Below are positions 1 through 5,343 of a DNA stretch of 7,837 nt, in pieces (within the stretch, counting starts at the first letter, position 1; each line of letters opens with the position of its first letter). The DNA is from Lysobacterales bacterium UBA5700 (lineage in GTDB: Bacteria; Pseudomonadota; Gammaproteobacteria; Xanthomonadales; Xanthomonadaceae): positions 32,095 through 39,931 of the forward strand of contig DIHI01000131.1 in the NCBI GenBank assembly GCA_002420085.1, read 5' to 3'. Under the pieces are notes generated by a model. The model was not told where the DNA came from. It did no database searches and worked only from the letters and a program-made list of their open reading frames with translations. Position numbers and translations under genes: made by a program.

Positions 1-906
1 TTCGAGTTCGTCTCCGGACTCCCGGCCGAACTCCGACCAGCCACCGCCTCCCCATGCGATTCGGCAGGCGCCGTCCTCGTCGGCGACCGACCAAGGCGCA
101 TCGGCACGTCGCGAGGCGCGATTGACACCGCTGCGCGTGCGATTGAACACATGTTGCCGGGCATGGGCGAGCAAGTCGTGGACGACGCGACTCCAGTCGG
201 AACCGTCCTGATCGGGATCATCGAGGAAGGACCGGCCGGTCAGTCCAGCGAAGAACTGAACCAGGGCATCGGCCAGCGACCACTGCGAAGACATTTCTAT
301 CCGGGCGGGGGCTACCGCCATGCAATGGGTGCCGGGCAAGCCGAGCATGCCGCTGAGCGCAAGATCGTGGCCAAGGTCGTCGATCAGCAGATACTGTGCC
401 CCCGGATGCGCCGATTTCGGTTGTAGATCACGTTGCTGACCATTGAGGGATGGGCCACTGCGCCGGTAGGTGAATCTGGGCCATTCCGTGTACAGCCGCA
501 ATTGCTGCGACTCGCCGGGCCCCACTTCGTAGCGGTCCAGATGGGTCTTCTTCGCTTGCAGCAACAGCGCCGTGCGGGTGGAGTCTTCGGGATCGCGGGC
601 GTGGTGACGATGCACGAACAGGATGTCGCCCAGTTCGCAGCGACCGCGCACGAACACGACTTCCGGCCGCTGGTGGCAGAACACCGAACTGAGCCGGCAG
701 TCGATGCCTACGCTGCGCAGCACAGCGCCGAGCGTCGCCGCGAGATAGCGCGTGCCTTCCAGCACCAGCATGGCAACGATGTCGGGCTCCTCCGGGCGTT
801 TCGGCAGCGTCCGCCGCATGGCCTCATGCATGGCAATACGGATGGCGTGCTCGAAGCCTGCCCGAAGAAACATCGCGTTCGTCATCACGGCATCGCGCAT
901 CACCAT
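1..906 (-). CDS. Unnamed protein with PD-(D/E)XK-nuclease-like motifs, 3' end cut off by the window
   Basis: The minus strand is open without a stop from 906 to position 1, giving 302 codons with the C-terminus outside the window. I chose ATG 906-904 because GGAG lies 8 nt upstream. GTG 903 and ATG 898-900 follow in frame, and an ATG at 975-973 is possible but has a poorer ribosome site. I do not recognise a named family. The visible pattern is a helical region with E50 (VLEGTRYLAATLG), then RCELGDILFV with E91 and D94, then a hydrophobic strand ending ALLLQAKK with Q117 and K119. The spacing E...D...(E/Q)xK resembles the PD-(D/E)XK nuclease core, so a DNA-cleaving role is plausible but inferred. 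A second conserved-looking block is AQYLLIDDLG near residues 170-180. It lies 283 nt downstream of darG on the same strand and so may belong to the same defence region. That it is a real gene is very likely; its function is uncertain. Confidence 0.8.
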   Translation of the reverse strand, partial: MVMRDAVMTNAMFLRAGFEHAIRIAMHEAMRRTLPKRPEEPDIVAMLVLEGTRYLAATLGAVLRSVGIDCRLSSVFCHQRPEVVFVRGRCELGDILFVHRHHARDPEDSTRTALLLQAKKTHLDRYEVGPGESQQLRLYTEWPRFTYRRSGPSLNGQQRDLQPKSAHPGAQYLLIDDLGHDLALSGMLGLPGTHCMAVAPARIEMSSQWSLADALVQFFAGLTGRSFLDDPDQDGSDWSRVVHDLLAHARQHVFNRTRSGVNRASRRADAPWSVADEDGACRIAWGGGGWSEFGRESGDELE

Positions 907-1189
907 CCTGATCGCTCCAGTCGATGTGATTCTGTCCGTCTGCCGAGGCAGATTACATCCGGGCAATCCTGGCATTCAACCTGGAGTTCGGGTTGTGGCC
1001 AACCGCGCGTGTTTCTGGTTCCTGGGTCATCCATCCCTCGCCCAGTCGAAGCATTCGCAGAGCAGCCGCAGGCTGAAGGCCGTCTCTGCCACCTGTTGGA
1101 CGATTTCACCCACGACAGTGACATCGGCATGCTTCAGTGCCAACGGTGTGAGGCTTGTTCTTGTCTATGCATCCATGATGAGGGGTTCT
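907..1189 (-). other. Gap between darG and the next gene, with a small broken reading frame
   Basis: No complete gene is convincing here. On the minus strand a stop-bounded stretch at 1164-1027 reads protein-like (ALKHADVTVVGEIVQQ followed by a Cys- and Trp-containing tail ending WARDG). It has no ATG and only a TTG at 1143 without a ribosome site. It could be a remnant of a small helical protein. I do not recognise it, and the loose likeness to helix-hairpin-helix or RNA polymerase alpha-CTD segments is too weak to name. A 76-codon ATG frame at 900-1130 is rich in Cys, Trp and Arg, lacks family features and overlaps the next gene start, so I treat it as chance. No strong terminator hairpin is visible after darG, so read-through into the next gene is possible. 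Confidence 0.4.
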
Positions 1190-2239
1190 TCAAGCGGTCT
1201 CTGTCCGTACCCAGCCCTGAGAGACCAATCTGTCGGCTGCGATGGCGATCTGTCGAGGTGTGAACTGGCGCTTGCGCGGGTTCCAGGCGTGGATGCGGGC
1301 AGCGATATCATCGAGTTGATGGATCCCTTCCTGCGTCATGACCCAATGCGCCGTCGATAGCAACTCCAGGCCGTAGGGCGACTCGAATCCTTCGACAAGA
1401 CGGGTGACGCGCTCAAAGCGTTCACGGCTTTCAGCATGTTTGTCGAGGAAGGCAGACGCCTCCTGGATGGCGCCGGGAACCAGCGTCAAGGGCTTGTCCG
1501 GCACATCGCCGCCATCGGCGTAACCGGCGATCAGGTGTCCCTCGACCGTTCGCAGCACGTGACGCAGGTTCTCCGCGTAGGGGCCATACGGTGCCTTGAC
1601 GTACCTCAAGCGAAGCGGCTCCCCTGCCTGCTGCATGAAGTACATCAGTTTGTGTACTTCCAGCAAGGTCACGAAGGGGTCGAGCAAGCCGCCGAGATAG
1701 CGATGGATCAACTCGACCAAGGCCGCACGGCCTGCGGTCATGGCCGGAACTTCATGGACATGGGCCATCGTGTCAGTGGTGGGCGCGCCGTTGGGCTCGA
1801 ACACAAGCACTTGCACGTTCTCCAGTTGCCCCAACGCCCGCTCGATGCGCGGACGCACCTGGTTCCAGTCCAAGCCACCCAGGCCGCTGCCCAGCGGCGG
1901 GATGGCAATGGAGCGGATGCCCTTTTCACGGATGACCTTGACCAAGTCGACAAGGCCCGCATCGATGTCCTCGATGCGGCTCTTGCCGCGCCAGTGGCGC
2001 TTGGTTGGAAAGTTGACGATCAAGCGCGGCGACGTGAGCTGCCCGGTCTCGAAGACAAACATGCGGCCCGGATGCACGGCCTCGCGCTTGCAGGCAGCCT
2101 CGTAAGCCTTGAAGTTCTCAGGAAAAGCGTTCTTGAACTGCAACGCGACCCCCCGCCCCATCACACCGACGCAGTTGACGGTGTTGACCAGTGCGTCCGC
2201 CTCACATCTGAGGATGTCACCCGAGGTGAACTCGATCAT
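1190..2239 (-). CDS. darG: DarG, DNA ADP-ribosyl glycohydrolase antitoxin (macrodomain type)
   Basis: The 349-residue product is the antitoxin of the DarTG system. It removes ADP-ribose from thymidine in DNA and also holds DarT inactive through its C-terminal domain. Residues 1-150 form a macrodomain: MIEFTSGDIL start, the ADP-ribose-binding VNTVNCVGVMGRG at 18-30, NFPTKRHW with K80 at the position of the known catalytic lysine, and the phosphate loop PPLGSGLGGLDW at 114-125. Residues about 170-349 form a helical domain containing HKLMYFMQQAG and YVKAPYGPYAENLRH. This resembles Panacea/SocA-type antitoxin domains and corresponds to the DarG region that blocks DarT. The start is ATG 2239 rather than earlier in-frame positions inside darT, because AAGGAGG lies 5 nt upstream. 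The gene follows darT with a 28-nt spacer, the usual toxin-antitoxin order for this family. Use of a macrodomain rather than a NADAR domain points to the DarTG2 branch. Confidence 0.95.
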   Translation of the reverse strand: MIEFTSGDILRCEADALVNTVNCVGVMGRGVALQFKNAFPENFKAYEAACKREAVHPGRMFVFETGQLTSPRLIVNFPTKRHWRGKSRIEDIDAGLVDLVKVIREKGIRSIAIPPLGSGLGGLDWNQVRPRIERALGQLENVQVLVFEPNGAPTTDTMAHVHEVPAMTAGRAALVELIHRYLGGLLDPFVTLLEVHKLMYFMQQAGEPLRLRYVKAPYGPYAENLRHVLRTVEGHLIAGYADGGDVPDKPLTLVPGAIQEASAFLDKHAESRERFERVTRLVEGFESPYGLELLSTAHWVMTQEGIHQLDDIAARIHAWNPRKRQFTPRQIAIAADRLVSQGWVRTETA

Positions 2240-2244
2240 GGCAG

Positions 2245-2251
2245 CCTCCTT
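2245..2251 (-). promoter_or_regulatory. Strong ribosome binding site of darG
   Basis: AAGGAGG on the minus strand ends 5 nt before the ATG at 2239. It fixes the darG start and predicts efficient antitoxin translation. The contrast with darT, which has no recognisable ribosome site, fits the need to make more antitoxin than toxin from one transcript. Confidence 0.85.
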
Positions 2252-2267
2252 CTCCTCGTTAGTAATA

Positions 2268-2906
2268 TCAGTCTGCGCGAATCTCGACCGCCGGCCGATG
2301 ACCATCGTGCGGGAGCGCGTTGACGACGTGTTGGAAGAACGTGCGATTGAACACACCGATGCGCTCGATCAGATGCCAGGGAGCGGTGTGCTCCACCAGA
2401 AACTCAGCTTGCTTGCCTTCCTTGCAGGACCGCCAATCCCAGGCTTGAACGGCCGCCCAGTCGATTTCGTCGAGACGTGCCAAATCGCATCGGTCCTCGA
2501 AGAAGCACGAACCAGCGTTCGAGAGGGTGAAGGCCCACCGCCTCTGTTGTACGTGTGCCCAAGCCGCCATGGCATGCAGATCGGCTTCGAAATGCAGGAT
2601 CGGGGCCTGCCCCCCGCGATAGTCCAACTCCGGATGATTGCCCCGATGGATCAGATACAGCATGACCGAGCGCGGGCAGAAGTAGAACGGCACGCAGTCA
2701 CCGACGTGAAGGTCCGGGTGGCTGCTCAGTGGCAGGGTCAGTCGCCGCTGCTTGATGCTGCTCATGCCAATGGTTGTACCCGCAGGCTCACGGCGAATCA
2801 CCTCCGCATCGCACCAGAGGAAACCGTCAGCCACGATGGAAGGCAGCCTATCCACATGGGCGATGTGATAGATCTTAGGATGCGAAGGTACAGGCACATT
2901 GCTCAT
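2268..2906 (-). CDS. darT: DarT, DNA ADP-ribosyltransferase toxin
   Basis: The 212-residue product, the usual size for DarT (DUF4433), transfers ADP-ribose from NAD+ to a base in single-stranded DNA (thymidine for the DarT2 branch), blocking replication. In phage defence the toxin is released on infection. Visible motifs are KIYHIAHVDRLPSIVADGFL at 11-30 (the N-terminal NAD+ pocket), IGMSSIKQRRLTLPL at 46-60 with the NAD-contacting arginine region, VPFYFCPRSVMLYLI at 72-86, and KQAEFLVE with E168 at the position of the catalytic glutamate of characterised DarT proteins. Nothing essential appears missing, so the toxin should be active. The ATG overlaps the stop of the preceding 83-codon ORF (ATGA) and no Shine-Dalgarno sequence precedes it, so translation is probably coupled to that ORF. 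darG follows 28 nt later. Confidence 0.95.
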   Translation of the reverse strand: MSNVPVPSHPKIYHIAHVDRLPSIVADGFLWCDAEVIRREPAGTTIGMSSIKQRRLTLPLSSHPDLHVGDCVPFYFCPRSVMLYLIHRGNHPELDYRGGQAPILHFEADLHAMAAWAHVQQRRWAFTLSNAGSCFFEDRCDLARLDEIDWAAVQAWDWRSCKEGKQAEFLVEHTAPWHLIERIGVFNRTFFQHVVNALPHDGHRPAVEIRAD

Positions 2907-3154
2907 GCGGCGACAGCAAGGTGCTCGAACGAGGGATGGAAGGAATCGGTCTCCCGCACCTGCTCATCGATCTGCTCGATGTTGCTGGCAACGAGGTAAC
3001 CGCCGCCCTCGGCGCCAGCCTGGCATGCACTCTCACCCCTTATCTCGCGGAGCAGCGGCTCCCTGCCGTGCGCGACGAAGTTGCGCGAGCGGAACTCCCG
3101 CCCGTCCCGCTCGTCAGTGATGAGCGCTGCCAGGTTGTCAATCGCGTGGCTCAT
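2903..3154 (-). CDS. 83-residue protein of unknown role, translationally coupled to darT
   Basis: I do not recognise this protein with confidence. Support for it being translated is the ATG at 3154 with AGGGA 7 nt upstream, and a stop that overlaps the darT ATG by four bases (ATGA). Two features are visible. REFRSRNFVAHG at 19-30 contains R24-x4-H29, which matches the short HEPN RX4-6H pattern. GAEGGGYLVASNIEQIDEQV at 47-66 resembles the GGYLV segment near the start of the mature domain of HK97-type phage capsid proteins. Either likeness could be chance in so short a sequence. It might be a real operon member, a leader ORF that sets darT translation, or a fragment of a larger phage gene. The frame stays open upstream to the stop of the interrupted regulator at 3212, with no earlier ATG. 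Confidence 0.5.
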   Translation of the reverse strand: MSHAIDNLAALITDERDGREFRSRNFVAHGREPLLREIRGESACQAGAEGGGYLVASNIEQIDEQVRETDSFHPSFEHLAVAA

Positions 3155-3161
3155 ACGGTAG

Positions 3162-3166
3162 TCCCT
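3162..3166 (-). promoter_or_regulatory. Ribosome binding site for the 83-codon ORF
   Basis: AGGGA on the minus strand lies 7 nt before ATG 3154. It is the main local reason to accept that start. If darT is translationally coupled, this site also sets the rate of toxin synthesis. Confidence 0.5.
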
Positions 3167-3211
3167 GATGATCGGGTTGAACCGGTAGACCCGCCTGATC
3201 GATCGTCTTGA

Positions 3212-3409
3212 TCATGATGGCGCTCCGCGAATGTTCTCGGCTTCGTCGGTGGGGGAAATCTCGATCCCGCGCTGCTCGTAATCGTCGCGAACCAGAACCT
3301 CGGCCATGTTGGCGATGAACCGATGTTCGAGATTCGCTCAGAAGCGCAGCGCCTCCTTGGGAGCGGGATCGATCCGAAAGGTCTGCGTAGCGGTCTTGCT
3401 TGCGGCCAT
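3212..3409 (-). pseudogene. Ribbon-helix-helix (CopG-like) regulator interrupted by an in-frame TGA
   Basis: From ATG 3409 the frame reads MAASKTATQTFRIDPAPKEA and continues to residue 23, meets TGA at 3340-3338 (codon 24), and continues in the same frame with ANLEHRFIANMAEVLVRDDY to a final TGA at 3214-3212. The parts together have the layout of a small ribbon-helix-helix DNA-binding protein: a strand (TQTFRID), helix A broken by the stop, and helix B with IANMAEVLVRD. Such proteins usually repress their own promoter and often act as antitoxins. Only one codon is damaged, so the loss is recent, or the stop is a sequencing error, or translation restarts internally (ATG within IANMAEV). A GGGGAGG precedes the start with very short spacing. 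The gene sits at the head of the darTG transcript. Confidence 0.65.
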
Positions 3410-3424
3410 AGCCTCCCCAAAGCC

Positions 3425-3470
3425 ACTGCAAACGTACTGCACTCTACAGTGTTCGGAGCCCCGTACACAA
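3425..3470 (-). promoter_or_regulatory. Probable promoter with repeated operator for the regulator-darTG transcript
   Basis: On the minus strand a -35-like TTGTGT (3470-3465), a 16-nt spacer and a -10-like TGTAGA (3448-3443) precede the regulator ATG at 3409. TGCAGT occurs twice, at 3441-3436 and 3430-3425, 11 nt apart (about one helical turn), and a related TGTAG overlaps the -10. Closely spaced direct repeats over a promoter are typical operators for ribbon-helix-helix repressors. The promoter match is modest, so this is an inference from position and repeat spacing. Confidence 0.35.
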
Positions 3471-3715
3471 CGCGGAATCCGCAGGATCGGTTTCAGCGTG
3501 ACGGCCCGAATCGACGGCAAGACAGTTGCCGAGCTTGAATCCGGACACGGCATCCTGGCCTGCTGGCCAGTGGTCAGCGTGCCTGGGCGCCGAGTTGAGG
3601 TGAGCTATTCCCTTCATCGGGGAGGGAAGCAAGCCCCTCGCGAAGCCCGGTCGGTTCCAGCAGCCAGGAGCCGGGGGCAGACTTGCACGTCGTTTTCCTG
3701 GACAGTTCGCTGGGG
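3471..3715. other. Stretch without a recognisable gene between jetA and the regulator promoter
   Basis: No frame on either strand gives a recognisable protein. A minus-strand frame starts GTG 3719 and overlaps the jetA stop (GTGA), the position where jetB would begin, but its 91 residues are Pro-, Gly- and Cys-rich and do not resemble JetB (DUF4194). A small inverted repeat, CTGGCC-TGCT-GGCCAG, lies at 3555-3570. A GGGG/CCCC pair around 3619-3637 is too weak and lacks a T-run to be called a terminator. This is where the rest of a Wadjet operon would be expected. Confidence 0.5.
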
Positions 3716-5227
3716 TCACAACGAGGCTCCGGCCATGCCGACTCCGCCATTCGGATCATCACGGCGGACGAACAGGAGGCGGGGTAGCCGGGCGGTGCGC
3801 TGGAGGGGGCTGCCATCGCTGTCGGTGGTCAGCCAGTGGACGCTGTCGGTGACCGATTCGTCGAGGGTGGTGGCATAGCTGCGGTGCGCGCTGTCCGGGC
3901 TGTGGCCGAGGCGCAGGTAGGCGATCAGTTCGGCCAGGCCGTGCTCCAGCGGGGCCCGTTCGAGCAGTTCGTGCAGGCTGATCTGGCTACGCTCACGCAG
4001 GGCGCGTCGAATCTGCTGGTCGAGGCGGGCGGTGTCGATCACCACCTGATTGAACAGGGCATCGGTGTCGATGTCGTCGTCGCCGAGATCGATCGTGACC
4101 GAGTCCAGTTCGATCCGGGTCATCGGGTTGGCCAGGGGCCGTTCCATCGGCAGGGCGATTCCGGCGGCCATGGCATCGATGCTCATGATTTCGCCGGTCG
4201 GCATCGCGTCACGCACGGCCAGTGCCTTGCTTTCGATGCCGTGCAGGATGTCCATGATCCGACGATTCTCAAGCCAGGTGCGGTCGTCGAGAAAGCGACG
4301 CAACTGCTGCGACAATTGGGCGACCGTGCGCTGGGTGTGTTCGCCGGCTTCGAGCCAGTCATAGTGGACGCGGCGCGTGCGGCTGTCGGGTTTCAAGGCG
4401 GTCACCGCCGGTAGCCGCAGGATCCGGTCGAGCAGGTCGGTGAGCGTCTCCTGGCGTCGGCTCGACATCAGGAAGTCCCAGAATGCCCGGAAGCTGCGGC
4501 CCTGGTCGGATTCGGCGATGGCATCGCGCTCGCCCATGATCGCGTCGAGCAGCGCGCCCTTGCTGCCCTCCCAGAGGGCGATGCGCTCGCGGACCGAGCG
4601 ATCGAGCTGTCGGAAGTTGTGTTCCACTTCGCGGAAGTCGGCCAGCAGTTCGCGCGCCAGTTGCTGAAACTGCTGAAACCGGTCCTTGATCGCGGTGTCG
4701 TCCAGCACAGGGACATCACCGGCGGCGACCCGAGCGATCTCGGCGTCGATGGCGGCGCGTTTGTCGCGCAGTTCGGCCAACCGTCGGGACGGTTCGGTCT
4801 CGGTGCCGGCGCTGATCTGCTCCAGCAGGGCGAACAGGGTCAGCAGGCGCGATTCCGTACCGACGAACGGCCGCTCGGTGAGCGAGGCCAGCCAGGCGAT
4901 GGCCTTCTCGGTGGCCGGAGTCAGGTCGAACTGGGCCTCGTCGGTGCCAGGCTTGTAGAACTTGCGCAGCCAGCCCTTGTCCGGGGCGGCCCAGTCGTTC
5001 AGATAGTCGAGGGCCGATTTCGGGAATGCCTGATCGCCGAGTTGCCGGCGCAACTCGAACAATTCATCTTCGAGGGCCTCGGCAAGATCGGCGGCGGCCA
5101 TCACCCGCATGTTCGGAACTACGAATACCCGGTTGAGGAAGCTGGCCAGCAAGGGAGCATGCTCCGAACGCAGCAACCGCCAAGCCGGATGGTGCAGGCG
5201 CAGGTTGTCGAGACCGAGGTAATCCAC
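3716..5227 (-). CDS. jetA: JetA-like (DUF3375) kleisin subunit of a Wadjet system, without its partners
   Basis: The 503-residue product has the usual length and composition of JetA. In Wadjet, JetA is a MukF-like kleisin that joins JetB and bridges the SMC ATPase JetC, while JetD cleaves circular plasmids caught by loop extrusion. Landmarks are HHPAWRLLRSEHAPLLASFL at 12-31, an N-terminal helical/winged-helix region with YLNDWAAPDKGWLRKFY at 75-91, a charged coiled-coil-like stretch at about 145-215, DQGRSFRAFWDFLMSSRRQE at 241-260, RTRRVHYDWLEAGEHTQRTV at 283-302 and WLENRRIMDILHGIESKAL at 318-336. The end, RLPRLLFVRR, looks like a natural C-terminus plus a short tail. The start is GTG 5227, giving MDYLGLDNLRL, with no clear ribosome site. 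No jetB, jetC or jetD follows in the 3.7 kb downstream. A separate genomic locus could supply them; otherwise the gene is a remnant. The reading frame itself is intact. Confidence 0.9.
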   Translation of the reverse strand: MDYLGLDNLRLHHPAWRLLRSEHAPLLASFLNRVFVVPNMRVMAAADLAEALEDELFELRRQLGDQAFPKSALDYLNDWAAPDKGWLRKFYKPGTDEAQFDLTPATEKAIAWLASLTERPFVGTESRLLTLFALLEQISAGTETEPSRRLAELRDKRAAIDAEIARVAAGDVPVLDDTAIKDRFQQFQQLARELLADFREVEHNFRQLDRSVRERIALWEGSKGALLDAIMGERDAIAESDQGRSFRAFWDFLMSSRRQETLTDLLDRILRLPAVTALKPDSRTRRVHYDWLEAGEHTQRTVAQLSQQLRRFLDDRTWLENRRIMDILHGIESKALAVRDAMPTGEIMSIDAMAAGIALPMERPLANPMTRIELDSVTIDLGDDDIDTDALFNQVVIDTARLDQQIRRALRERSQISLHELLERAPLEHGLAELIAYLRLGHSPDSAHRSYATTLDESVTDSVHWLTTDSDGSPLQRTARLPRLLFVRRDDPNGGVGMAGASL

Positions 5228-5252
5228 AGCGTGATGGACAGTCCAGGCAGTG

Positions 5253-5272
5253 TTGGTTGGTTGGTTGGTTGG
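5253..5272. repeat. (TTGG)5 tetranucleotide tract in the divergent spacer
   Basis: Five perfect copies of TTGG lie between jetA (start 5227, leftward) and the oxygenase (start 5344, rightward), 25-45 nt upstream of the jetA start. Tracts like this can change length by replication slippage. It lies in the jetA leader or promoter, so slippage could change expression. In the plus direction a TTG within the tract is in frame with the oxygenase, so copy number could in principle also affect an N-terminally extended form. Confidence 0.85.
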
Positions 5273-5276
5273 TCGG

Positions 5277-5290
5277 CCGCCGGCCGGCGG
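5277..5290. repeat. Perfect 14-base palindrome next to the TTGG tract
   Basis: CCGCCGGCCGGCGG is identical to its reverse complement. It sits 4 nt after the TTGG tract in the spacer between the divergent jetA and oxygenase genes. It could be an operator for a dimeric regulator or form a GC-rich structure in the jetA leader. A GATAAT -10-like hexamer for jetA lies at 5310-5305 on the minus strand but has no convincing -35, which would put the palindrome just inside the jetA transcript. No good promoter for the oxygenase is visible. Confidence 0.6.
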
Positions 5291-5343
5291 TGGATGAAAG
5301 TACCATTATCGCCTCGCCAACCGAGCGCATAGGCGCACTACCC

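Noticed and set aside
433..1263. Long plus-strand frame of 276 codons
   Set aside because: It lies opposite the minus-strand nuclease-like gene, the gap and the end of darG. Its product has no domain features, while the opposite strand reads coherent proteins.
1436..2323. Plus-strand frame of 295 codons
   Set aside because: Antisense to darG, whose macrodomain motifs are unmistakable; a by-product of high GC.
2240..2356. N-terminal extension of darG into darT
   Set aside because: The macrodomain begins at MIEFTSGDIL and a strong ribosome site lies just before that ATG.
2921..3211. Plus-strand 96-codon frame opposite the small ORF upstream of darT
   Set aside because: No ribosome site or motif, and the minus strand has a start with a ribosome site and an ATGA junction to darT.
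3138..3215. 25-codon minus-strand frame whose ATG overlaps the regulator stop (ATGA)
   Set aside because: Very short, no motif; the overlap may be chance. It could help translation pass between genes, but nothing supports a product.
3444..3719. GTG-started 91-codon frame overlapping the jetA stop, considered as jetB
   Set aside because: Position is suggestive, but the product is Pro/Gly/Cys-rich and does not resemble DUF4194 in length or composition.
5257..5343. TTG-started N-terminal extension of the oxygenase by 29 residues
   Set aside because: The extension is encoded by the TTGG tract and palindrome and is low in complexity; ATG 5344 gives a natural start.
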